Below the pieces are notes generated by a model, which was not told the DNA's origin, did not search any database, and saw only the letters and a list, made by a program, of their open reading frames with translations. The translations under genes were made by a program, and so were the position numbers. Shown piece by piece: positions 1 through 7,026 of a DNA stretch of 58,612 bases. Positions within the stretch are counted from its first letter, which is position 1. Every line of letters starts with the position of its first letter. Origin of the DNA: an uncultured Parabacteroides sp. (GTDB lineage Bacteria > Bacteroidota > Bacteroidia > Bacteroidales > Tannerellaceae); NCBI GenBank assembly GCA_900541965.1, contig UQLN01000029.1, positions 1-58,612 of the forward strand, written 5' to 3'.

Positions 1-33
1 AAAGGAGTTAGTCGAAAGGCTGGCTCCTTTTTT
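1..33 (+). terminator. Intrinsic terminator at the window edge
   Basis: AAAGGAG at 1-7 can pair with CTCCTTT at 24-30, and a T-run covers 28-33. It probably ends a plus-strand gene lying before the window. The stem may extend beyond the edge. Confidence 0.6.
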
Positions 34-68
34 CGTATGTGGCTGTGCTATAGGCATAAGTCTGGAAA

Positions 69-188
69 GAAGAACGAGGTACGCTGATGACGCGGATAGG
101 GCGGATTGGAACGGATTTTTTAATTTTAAAAATAATTCTTATCCGTCTTCATCCGCCCTATCCGCGTTATCCGTAAACCTGGTTCTTC
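69..188. repeat. Long composite inverted repeat (CTGATGACGCGGA family)
   Basis: ACGCGGATAGGGCGGAT at 90-106 is a perfect 17-bp inverted match to 151-167. An outer pair, 69-80 and 177-188, matches 11 of 12, and an inner ACGGAT/ATCCGT pair lies in the loop. The block fills the gap downstream of cobC. Related sequences with the core CTGATGACGC(A/G)GA occur near 12374 and 26485. It could act as terminator or 3'-end stabiliser for the cobalamin operon; that role is inferred. Confidence 0.75.
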
Positions 189-203
189 GAGTATAATATA
201 TAA

Positions 204-737
204 TTAGTCGAGTTCTAATTTTATTACGGCTCCATAGGAGGGAACATTTTTGAATGCTTCTTTCAGGTCGTATTCGCCGGCATAGACGCGGGCGCAGGTT
301 AAAACTCCGCCATGAGCGAAAAGGCATACCTTTTCTAATCCGCTATTTCTTACTTCTTCTAAGAAAGAACTTACCCGGTTATATTGTTCCTGCAAAGATT
401 CACCGGAAGGTGCGGGTACATTAACCCAATCGTTGAACCATTCTTTGGAACGGGGATCGGATGATAGTTCTTCCCATGATTTCATTTCCCACTCTCCAAA
501 GCTGATTTCTTTGATGCGGTCTTCTCTTTCTGCATCGGGATAACCGCAATAGGTGGCTAAACGGAGACAACGTGTAAGCGGACTACTCCAGACCTTATCG
601 AATGTCTGACCGGATAGGTTCTCTTTTACGACTTTCGCCTCATCTTCAAAGGATGAACGGACGGGGACGTCTGTTTGCCCGTAGGCATAACCAGCCGGGA
701 CGTCTACGGATGTGTGTCTGACCAGATAGATTTCCAT
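204..737 (-). CDS. cobC: Alpha-ribazole phosphatase, histidine phosphatase family
   Basis: Probably removes the 5'-phosphate from alpha-ribazole phosphate or adenosylcobalamin phosphate in the last steps of cobalamin assembly. The 177-aa protein opens with the phosphoglycerate-mutase-type signature LVRHT at residues 5-9, where the His is the phospho-acceptor. It has SSPLTRC near residue 51 and the second catalytic His in FAHGG near residue 140. It is the last gene of the minus-strand operon, 10 bp after cobS, and this context picks CobC over other histidine phosphatases. The ATG at 737 is the first in frame. No signal peptide, so cytoplasmic. Confidence 0.88.
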   Translation of the reverse strand: MEIYLVRHTSVDVPAGYAYGQTDVPVRSSFEDEAKVVKENLSGQTFDKVWSSPLTRCLRLATYCGYPDAEREDRIKEISFGEWEMKSWEELSSDPRSKEWFNDWVNVPAPSGESLQEQYNRVSSFLEEVRNSGLEKVCLFAHGGVLTCARVYAGEYDLKEAFKNVPSYGAVIKLELD

Positions 738-747
738 ATTATATTGT

Positions 748-1500
748 TTATATCATTGTTGTATAAATAACAGTAATTCCCAGGTAAAAGCTCAATTCGC
801 AGAGTAGAAATGTAGCTCCGCAGCAATCGCCCGTATAACCTTGTATTTTGTTTTTCATCAGGGTGGTGAGAATGTAAAAAACAATTACGGGAAATAAAGC
901 TGCCAGGAAATAGACCGGTTTGGGAAGCCAAAGAAGGGGGATGAGAGCGGAGAAAAGACAAAATGTATATTCACCTGCCGTCATCCGGCTGTAGACCGTT
1001 TTGTTCTTGGCTTCTTCCTCTTTGCGTGCATAAGGGAGGCGGTTGATAATCATTCCAGCAACCCCTTTGGAAAAAGGATCGCCCGCCAGTATGGCACTGC
1101 CTGCAATTGCTACAGGCAAACTGCTCAATAACGTATATAGAAGTCCGAAATAGAGTATCAATCCGATTACTCCGTAGCTGCCGATATGTGAATCCTTCAT
1201 AATGGCAAGAATTCGTTCGCGGGAAGTACCTCCTCCGAAACCGTCGAAGAAATCGGCAAGCCCGTCTTCATGCAGGCATCCGGTTACCAGTAACCGGGTA
1301 ATAATAGCCAACAGTACCGCTACCCCGACGGGCAGAAGTAATGAACTGGCATATAGAACAAGTACAGATAACCCGGCAGTCAACCAACCAGCCAAAGCCC
1401 AATGACTGACAATATTCTTGAAATATTCGGCAGGAATTTCGGCAACCCGCCAAAAGGGTAACCGGGTAAAGAATATGAAGGCGGCAAGGATACGGAGCAT
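748..1500 (-). CDS. cobS: Adenosylcobinamide-GDP ribazoletransferase
   Basis: Joins adenosylcobinamide-GDP to alpha-ribazole (or its phosphate) to make the complete corrinoid at the inner membrane. The 250-aa protein is very hydrophobic with about six membrane segments. It has the family pattern FFTRLPF near residue 11 and the conserved acidic loop CLHEDGLADFFDGFGGG near residue 76, which supplies the metal and substrate ligands. It lies between cobT and cobC in the same direction with short gaps. Length is normal for CobS. Confidence 0.94.
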   Translation of the reverse strand: MLRILAAFIFFTRLPFWRVAEIPAEYFKNIVSHWALAGWLTAGLSVLVLYASSLLLPVGVAVLLAIITRLLVTGCLHEDGLADFFDGFGGGTSRERILAIMKDSHIGSYGVIGLILYFGLLYTLLSSLPVAIAGSAILAGDPFSKGVAGMIINRLPYARKEEEAKNKTVYSRMTAGEYTFCLFSALIPLLWLPKPVYFLAALFPVIVFYILTTLMKNKIQGYTGDCCGATFLLCELSFYLGITVIYTTMI

Positions 1501-1552
1501 ATGCGTAATTGATGATTGATTGTTGAATATTTAAAATGAAATCCCTGGTAAT

Positions 1553-2590
1553 TTAGAAATACTTGGTGATAGCAGCCTGGCGGAAACTATGCATTTCATT
1601 AATCATCCGAACGGCAGATTCTACAATAGGATAGGCGCAAACGGAACCGGAACCTTCGCCCAGGCGTAATCCGAGATTCAAAAGCGGTTTTGCCTGAAGA
1701 TAATCCAGTATGCGTTTATGACCGGCTTCATCGCCACAATGCCCGAATATGCAGTAAGGTAACATTTCCGGATATAATTTGGAGGCGGCAAGTACACAAT
1801 TAGTCATAATAAAACCGTCTACCAAAATAATCATTTTCAGTTCGGCAGCACGAAGCATACCGCCTACTGCCATAACCATCTCATATCCTCCGAAATAACG
1901 TATGATATCGAGCGTGCTGTTATCTCCCTTATAATTCTCCAAAGCCTTTTTCAGGACATTATATTTGTGTCTGATACCTTCGTTGTCCAATCCGCTTCCG
2001 GCACCGACACATTCAATCAGGGGGACCCCGGTCAGGCAGGTCATCCACATGCTGGAAGTAGCCGTATTGCCTATACCCATTTCTCCGAAGCTGATAACAT
2101 TGCATCCCTCATTATAACAGTCTGTAACAATATCCGCACCGTAACGGAGAGCCAGTTCCATTTCCTCTTGCGTCATGGCGGCTTCGTGAAGGTAGTTGCG
2201 TGTTCCTTTCCGTATTTTCCTATCGATTAATTGCGGAATGGGGGGAAAGTCGAAATCGACCCCTCCATCTACGATTTTTATTTCCACACCATGCTGGCGT
2301 GCAAGAAAGCAGACGCCGGCACCGCCATTTAAAAAATTATGAATTACCTGGCGGGTAACTTCTTTAGGCGATTTGCTGACACCTTCGTCGGCGATGCCAT
2401 GGTCGGATGCATAAATAACATTGAATGGATGATGGAGCGCAGGTGATAATGTTTGTTGGATCAGGCCGATTTGCAGGGCGAGTTCCTCTAATACGCCCAG
2501 GGAACCTTTGGGTTTGGTGAGATTTTCAATTTTGTCTTGTAGAGCCGTTGCGATTGTTGTATCAGGCTTTTGAATATTAAAAGTAATCAT
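1553..2590 (-). CDS. cobT: Nicotinate-nucleotide--dimethylbenzimidazole phosphoribosyltransferase
   Basis: Transfers phosphoribose from nicotinate mononucleotide to the lower-ligand base, giving alpha-ribazole phosphate. At 345 aa it has full family length. Visible family features are KPKGSLGVLEELA near residue 27, the YASDHGIA segment near residue 65, and the C-terminal LGEGSG motif near residue 311 that contains the catalytic Glu. The gap to the upstream cobU is 9 bp, so the two are almost certainly co-transcribed. Which base it uses cannot be read from sequence. Confidence 0.95.
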   Translation of the reverse strand: MITFNIQKPDTTIATALQDKIENLTKPKGSLGVLEELALQIGLIQQTLSPALHHPFNVIYASDHGIADEGVSKSPKEVTRQVIHNFLNGGAGVCFLARQHGVEIKIVDGGVDFDFPPIPQLIDRKIRKGTRNYLHEAAMTQEEMELALRYGADIVTDCYNEGCNVISFGEMGIGNTATSSMWMTCLTGVPLIECVGAGSGLDNEGIRHKYNVLKKALENYKGDNSTLDIIRYFGGYEMVMAVGGMLRAAELKMIILVDGFIMTNCVLAASKLYPEMLPYCIFGHCGDEAGHKRILDYLQAKPLLNLGLRLGEGSGSVCAYPIVESAVRMINEMHSFRQAAITKYF

Positions 2591-2599
2591 GATATTATG

Positions 2600-3115
2600 T
2601 TATTTGACTTTCATAGGAATACCACTGACCATCAGGACGACTTCGTCTGCTTTTGAAGCAATATATTGGTTAAGCCATCCTTGTAAATCCGTGAATTTAC
2701 GTTGTACCGTATCCGGAGAAACCCCTCCGAGTCCGATTTCGTTTGTTACGAAAATCAGGTATGCATCCTGTTCCGCCAGTTTATTGAATTCGTTTTTCAG
2801 TTCATTTAAAGAACGTTCGACATTGCTGTCGTTATCGAAAAAGAAATTGGTTCCCCACAGTGTTACGCAATCAATTACAACTACCCGTCCGTTCAAATTA
2901 TGACGGCTTAGCTGTTTTTCTTCTTCAATATTCGTCCATTCCGGTCCGCGATCTGCCTGATGGCGAAGGACACGTTGCCGGAATTCATCGTCCCAGACCC
3001 GTGAAGTCGCCAGATAGACCGGATTAGAGGCAAGCGACAGAGCCAGGCGTTGTGCATATCCGCTTTTACCGGAACGTTGTCCTCCGGTAACCAAAACGAT
3101 GTGCTTGCTTACCAT
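2600..3115 (-). CDS. cobU: Bifunctional adenosylcobinamide kinase / adenosylcobinamide-phosphate guanylyltransferase
   Basis: Phosphorylates adenosylcobinamide and then transfers GMP to it, producing the CobS substrate. The 171-aa protein has a P-loop, GGQRSGKS, at residues 10-17, followed by the YLATSRVWDDEFRQRVLRHQ segment typical of CobU, and VIDCVTLW and FVTNEIGLG further on. The gene starts 3 bp after the stop of the S4-domain gene, so translation is probably coupled. Confidence 0.94.
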   Translation of the reverse strand: MVSKHIVLVTGGQRSGKSGYAQRLALSLASNPVYLATSRVWDDEFRQRVLRHQADRGPEWTNIEEEKQLSRHNLNGRVVVIDCVTLWGTNFFFDNDSNVERSLNELKNEFNKLAEQDAYLIFVTNEIGLGGVSPDTVQRKFTDLQGWLNQYIASKADEVVLMVSGIPMKVK

Positions 3116-3118
3116 TCC

Positions 3119-3709
3119 TTACTCATCTTTAGGTTTGTTCCGTAAATTATTCCGTTTAGCTTTATTAGCCGGATTGTTGCGGCTGGTTTTACGTAGGCTG
3201 GCTGATTTGGGAGATGCAGCGATACGTTGTGCCACAGCAGAGCGGCTCAGCGATTTGCCGAATTTAGGCTGCATGGCTTCCTTCAGTAATTTTTCATCTG
3301 CATTTGCCTCCTTGTGAGGTTTTGAGCCGCTTTTCGCTGCTTTACGGGCAGCAGCGTATTTATTATATTTTACATATTTTCCGGGGCGTAAGCCGTTGGA
3401 TGCAGGGCCGGAAGATTGGGTATTTGCCTTTTTTTCGGGAGAAGAGGCTTTTGCCGGGGTGGATTTCATCTCCTTTTCTGCAATACGCGGGGCTGGCTTG
3501 CCGGCGGCGGCACGTGCTTTCTCAATTGCCTGTTTACTTAACTGGATGCGTACATCATCCAAAAGGACAATATCATTTTCTGAAACTTTCTGTCCGACAT
3601 GAGGCAAATTCCCATTTACGGTGACACGACCGCTTTCTATAAATTCGTCAGCTTCCCTGCGTGAGCAGATACCCGTATCACTAATTAGTTTATTCAGTCT
3701 TATTTCCAT
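3119..3709 (-). CDS. S4-domain RNA-binding protein with basic tail, no pseudouridine synthase domain
   Basis: Residues 2-60 form an S4 RNA-binding domain of the kind that opens RsuA/RluB-type pseudouridine synthases (RLNKLISDTGICSRREAD, then GRVTVNG). The catalytic domain that should follow is absent. Instead residues 65-196 are rich in Lys, Arg, Ala, Ser and Pro and look disordered, for example AARKAAKSGSKPHKEA. It probably binds RNA or ribosomes through S4 and a polybasic tail. It sits between cbiB and cobU with gaps of 15 and 3 bp, so it is co-expressed with cobalamin enzymes although no cobalamin role is evident. Start: the ATG at 3709 begins the S4 fold exactly. Confidence 0.82.
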   Translation of the reverse strand: MEIRLNKLISDTGICSRREADEFIESGRVTVNGNLPHVGQKVSENDIVLLDDVRIQLSKQAIEKARAAAGKPAPRIAEKEMKSTPAKASSPEKKANTQSSGPASNGLRPGKYVKYNKYAAARKAAKSGSKPHKEANADEKLLKEAMQPKFGKSLSRSAVAQRIAASPKSASLRKTSRNNPANKAKRNNLRNKPKDE

Positions 3710-3724
3710 TTTCTTCGTTATTTT

Positions 3725-4675
3725 TTAATGTATGATTATTGATAACAGACAAACTAATAAACCCATCGCGAGCTCTGTGTTGTTGTTTATCTGTATGGCT
3801 GTTAACATGTCGTCGGTAGTAAAGGCTCGTTCGTTCGTGCCGATGTAAGGTTTTTCAACCGGCTTTCCAAAATAATCGTGTGTACCTCCGAAACGGCAAT
3901 CCAGTATGGCTGCTAATGCAGATTCCGGATATCCGGAATTCGGGCTGGCATGTGCAGGACCGAAGCGTTTTACGAAATCCATTTTATTAAGATTACCTGA
4001 AACAGCCAGCATGAGCCATGCGGTAATCCTTGCAGGAATATAATTGGCTATATCATCCAAGCGGGCGGCTGTCCGTCCGAAGTCGATATACCGTTCGTTT
4101 TTGTAGCCAATCATGGAGTCGAGTGTATTTACCATTTTGTATGCCATCATGCCGGGCAGTCCGAGCAATGCGAACCAGAACATGGGGGCGATAACCCCGT
4201 CGCTAAGATTTTCGGCTAAAGTTTCCAAAGCTGCCGCCCGGATTTCTTGTGGAGAAAGTGAAGTGGTATCACGTCCGACAATACGTCCGACTTGTTGCCT
4301 GCCTTCTTCCGTACTTCGATCTACAGCTTCGAATACGGCTTTTACTTCTTTAACCAATGTTTTTCCTGCCAGACAGTAAAATACTCCGATACCTATGAGG
4401 ATGGTTTCCAGATAAGGGTGAATCCGGTTTGCCCAATTCAGTACTACCAGACAGAGGATAAAAACACCTGCTATAAGCGCAATTGCCGATAATGTTCCTT
4501 TCAAGGCCCGGTCATTTCCCTGGTTCCATTTTTTTTCAACATACGAAATAGCCTTGCCAAAGGCTACGACCGGGTGTGGCCATCCTTCGGGGTCTCCCAA
4601 TATGCGGTCGCCCAGCCAACCGCCCAGGAATGGGATTATTTTTGATAAGTAAGCAGGTTGAGATATCCAATACAT
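3725..4675 (-). CDS. cbiB: Adenosylcobinamide-phosphate synthase CbiB
   Basis: Attaches (R)-1-amino-2-propanol phosphate or a related amino alcohol to adenosylcobyric acid. The 316-aa membrane protein has GDPEGWPHPV near residue 27, GRDTTSLSPQEIRAAALETLAENLSDG near residue 153, and a GYKNERYIDFGRTAARLDDIANYIPAR block near residue 210, all diagnostic of CbiB/CobD. It is the first gene of the minus-strand operon; its ATG is 8 nt from a TACCTTTG element. No cobalamin riboswitch fits between it and the divergent gene. Confidence 0.94.
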   Translation of the reverse strand: MYWISQPAYLSKIIPFLGGWLGDRILGDPEGWPHPVVAFGKAISYVEKKWNQGNDRALKGTLSAIALIAGVFILCLVVLNWANRIHPYLETILIGIGVFYCLAGKTLVKEVKAVFEAVDRSTEEGRQQVGRIVGRDTTSLSPQEIRAAALETLAENLSDGVIAPMFWFALLGLPGMMAYKMVNTLDSMIGYKNERYIDFGRTAARLDDIANYIPARITAWLMLAVSGNLNKMDFVKRFGPAHASPNSGYPESALAAILDCRFGGTHDYFGKPVEKPYIGTNERAFTTDDMLTAIQINNNTELAMGLLVCLLSIIIH

Positions 4676-4683
4676 AATAACTG

Positions 4684-4691
4684 CAAAGGTA
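4684..4691 (-). promoter_or_regulatory. -7 element for the cobalamin operon
   Basis: The minus strand reads TACCTTTG, a match to the Bacteroidetes TAnnTTTG -7 box, 8 nt before the cbiB ATG. A -33 TTTG is not clear. Transcription would start within a few bases of the start codon, so the mRNA may be nearly leaderless. Confidence 0.6.
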
Positions 4692-4725
4692 GAAATATAA
4701 TTTTAGTATTTGTGGCGTTTTTTGT

Positions 4726-4755
4726 TTTGAAAATTCCGCTAAATAGCTACCTTTG
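4726..4755 (+). promoter_or_regulatory. Promoter of the HU-CCDC81/SPOR gene, possibly leaderless
   Basis: TTTG at 4726-4729 and TACCTTTG at 4748-4755 are 18 bp apart, close to the Bacteroidetes consensus. The ATG lies at 4760, 4 nt after the -7 box, so the transcript may start at or very near the start codon. Confidence 0.6.
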
Positions 4756-4759
4756 TTCT

Positions 4760-5788
4760 ATGCTTAGGATTATAACACATATTGAACGTTTGCTTTTGGT
4801 GCATGATTGTGTGATTGTGCCTAAATTCGGTGGTTTTGTTTTGCAGGCAGTTCCGGCTGTCCGGGAAGCAGGAAATCATACGTTCCGTCCTCTGCGGAAG
4901 GAAATCGGTTTTAACATGACCTTGCAGCATAACGACGGCTTGTTGGCAGAATCGTATATGCAGATGTATCACGTGAATTACCGTCAGGCGCAATTGATGC
5001 TGGAAGAAGATATAGCGGATATGACATCTTCTTTGCAGCGTAATGGGAAACTTTCGTTGGGTGTGTTGGGTTCATTCTGTATAGAGCAGGAAGGACAAAT
5101 GGTATTCCGTCCTGAAGAAACTGATTTATTTAGCGTTAATTCCTATGGTTTGCCGGCATTTCATTTCCCTGTTTTAATGCCATTACAGGTAGAACGTGAG
5201 GAAGTGTCCCTTCTTACCGAAAAAAAGAAAAAAAAGAAAGATACATTTTATATACCGGTCAGCCGGAAATTGCTTCGTGCCATGGTCGCTTCGGCGGCAG
5301 CTATCGCTTTATTCCTGTTGGTTTCAACTCCGGTAAAGGATGTGAATCAGGATGCGTATACAGCCAGTTTTATTCCAACGGAGATGGTCTCCTATAAATC
5401 GGCAGTTGCAACGGAACAGCAGAAAGAGGAGATAGCAGAAGTTGTAGTAGCTCCTGAAGTTTCTGTTCCAGCATCGGTTGTTAATGCAACACCTGCTCCA
5501 AGGAAGCAGGAAGTTGTATCGAAACCGGAAATCCGTACGGAACAAGCAAAGACGAACGTTAAGATGTATCATATTGTAATAGCCAGTTTCCCTTCCGAAA
5601 CACAGGCGGATGAGTATATAGCCGGAGTTAATAAGGGCGAATGCAAGCATGTAAGTAAAGTGGTACGGGATGGAAAGTACCGTATTTATGCAGACCGTTT
5701 CGATAATCGTAAGGATGCGGAAACTTATATGGCTACACTTCGTCAGAATCCGAAATATAAGGATGCCTGGTTATTTATCAGCCGTTAA
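4760..5788 (+). CDS. HU-CCDC81 and SPOR domain membrane protein
   Basis: A 342-aa protein with three parts. Residues 1-115 resemble the paired HU-like CCDC81 domains of Bacteroidetes (ITHIERLLLVHDCVIVPKFG; later NGKLSLGVLGSF). One hydrophobic segment lies near 172-192 after a run of lysines. A C-terminal SPOR domain at about 268-342 (YHIVIASFPSETQADEYI) would bind denuded peptidoglycan glycan strands. The topology suggests a cytoplasmic HU-like part and a periplasmic SPOR part, perhaps at division sites; this is inference. The ATG at 4760 is chosen because an in-frame ATG at 4658 lies upstream of the promoter and adds an unrelated extension. Confidence 0.8.
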   Translation: MLRIITHIERLLLVHDCVIVPKFGGFVLQAVPAVREAGNHTFRPLRKEIGFNMTLQHNDGLLAESYMQMYHVNYRQAQLMLEEDIADMTSSLQRNGKLSLGVLGSFCIEQEGQMVFRPEETDLFSVNSYGLPAFHFPVLMPLQVEREEVSLLTEKKKKKKDTFYIPVSRKLLRAMVASAAAIALFLLVSTPVKDVNQDAYTASFIPTEMVSYKSAVATEQQKEEIAEVVVAPEVSVPASVVNATPAPRKQEVVSKPEIRTEQAKTNVKMYHIVIASFPSETQADEYIAGVNKGECKHVSKVVRDGKYRIYADRFDNRKDAETYMATLRQNPKYKDAWLFISR

Positions 5789-5799
5789 TTATCCCAATT

Positions 5800-5997
5800 T
5801 TATTCTTCTTTTGATTTGGTTTGCCGTTTCTTTTTTAAGCGGCCTGCTTTTCTTAGTGCCTGATCCAAAATGTACTGTATTTGCCCGTTGGTACTGCGGA
5901 ACTCGTCCGCAGCCCAGGCTTCAATAGCATCCATCATTTCAGCGTCTATACGCAATATGAAATTCCGGGTTGTATTTTCATTCTCTTTTTTTGCCAT
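5800..5997 (-). CDS. Small Arc-like ribbon-helix-helix protein
   Basis: A 65-aa basic protein. NFILRIDAEMMDAIEAWAADEFRSTNGQIQYIL matches the beta-strand plus two-helix layout of Arc/MetJ-type ribbon-helix-helix domains, and the C-terminus is Lys/Arg-rich. It probably binds DNA as a dimer. It starts 18 bp after the stop of the SPFH gene in the same direction, so the two form a transcription unit. The target is unknown; autoregulation of the pair is plausible but unproven. Confidence 0.75.
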   Translation of the reverse strand: MAKKENENTTRNFILRIDAEMMDAIEAWAADEFRSTNGQIQYILDQALRKAGRLKKKRQTKSKEE

Positions 5998-6015
5998 TTC
6001 TTAATTCAGTTCTGT

Positions 6016-6891
6016 TTACTGGTATAAAGTACCTGTATTGATAACTGGTTGCGCAGATTCGTCTGCACAAAGAACTACCAGCAGATTGCTTACCATTGTT
6101 GCTTTCCGTTCCTCATCGAGATTGATGATGCCGTCTTTCTCCAATTTTTCCAAAGCCAGATGAACCATGCTGACAGCCCCTTCAACAATACGTTCGCGGG
6201 CTGCAATAATAGCATCCGCCTGTTGTCGTCTTAACATGACGCTTGCTATTTCAGAAGCATAAGCAAGATAATTGATTCGGGCTTCTATAATTTCTATACC
6301 GGCAATTGATAAGCGGTTGTTCAGTTCGGCTTCAAGGCGTTGTGTCACTTCGCCATTGTTGTCGGAACGGAGGGTTACCTTATCTGTTGTTTCGTTGGCA
6401 TCATAAGCATACATACCCGCAACCTGACGGAGTGCCGCATCACTTTGTATCAGAACAAATTCTTTTACATTGCCGGAAATGTCGAATGTGGCTTTGTATG
6501 TGTCTTTTACTCTCCATACAACAACCGCCCCTATCATGACCGGGTTACCTACCTTATCGTTTACCTTGATCGGTTCGATATCCAGGTTGAAAATACGTAG
6601 GGTAACTTTTGTTTTCGTTAATAATGGATTGATCCAGTAAAAACCGTTTTCCGTAATTGTCCCGGCATATTTTCCAAAGAAAGTCAAAACCTTAGAATTG
6701 TTCGGCTGGATAATAATAAAACCGGGAATCATGAAAATAAAACATACAGTACAGAGTAGACCCAAAGCATGGTTTGCGATGTGCGGCAGATTAAAGAGAA
6801 ACACTGCAACAATTATTAAAATCAGCATGATTAACAGTGCACCGAAGCCTGTTATTTTAATACCATTGTAAGTTTTTTCAGATGTCTTCAT
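6016..6891 (-). CDS. SPFH/Band 7 (stomatin-like) membrane protein
   Basis: A 291-aa protein with two N-terminal membrane segments, near residues 15-35 and 41-60, followed by a Band 7/SPFH domain (GFIIIQPNNSKVLTFFGKYAGTITENGFYWINP, then VRQVAGMYAYD-like and EIIEARINYLAYASEIASVMLRRQQA segments). Such proteins oligomerise in membranes and often scaffold proteases or lipid microdomains. No NfeD-type partner is next to it; the neighbour is a ribbon-helix-helix protein instead. Confidence 0.85.
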   Translation of the reverse strand: MKTSEKTYNGIKITGFGALLIMLILIIVAVFLFNLPHIANHALGLLCTVCFIFMIPGFIIIQPNNSKVLTFFGKYAGTITENGFYWINPLLTKTKVTLRIFNLDIEPIKVNDKVGNPVMIGAVVVWRVKDTYKATFDISGNVKEFVLIQSDAALRQVAGMYAYDANETTDKVTLRSDNNGEVTQRLEAELNNRLSIAGIEIIEARINYLAYASEIASVMLRRQQADAIIAARERIVEGAVSMVHLALEKLEKDGIINLDEERKATMVSNLLVVLCADESAQPVINTGTLYQ

Positions 6892-6998
6892 AATGATTGG
6901 TATTTGATATTATTTTGATATCACAAAAGAAAGCGTTTTTTTAGAAAAGAGCAAATAAAATCTTTCTTTTTTTATGAGTAGATATATAAAATATTCTA

Positions 6999-7006
6999 TA
7001 GCTTTG
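6999..7006 (+). promoter_or_regulatory. -7 element for the helicase gene
   Basis: TAGCTTTG matches TAnnTTTG and lies 20 nt before the TTG start at 7027. The -33 region is T-rich but has no clean TTTG at the right spacing. Confidence 0.5.
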
Positions 7007-7026
7007 CCTACTCAAATTAAGCTTGA

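Noticed and set aside
4658..4759. 34-residue N-terminal extension of the HU-CCDC81/SPOR protein
   Set aside because: It lies upstream of and across the promoter at 4726-4755, and family similarity begins at the ATG at 4760.
4676..4759. Cobalamin riboswitch before cbiB
   Set aside because: The gap is only about 85 bp and holds two promoters; there is no room for the aptamer and no B12-box-like sequence.
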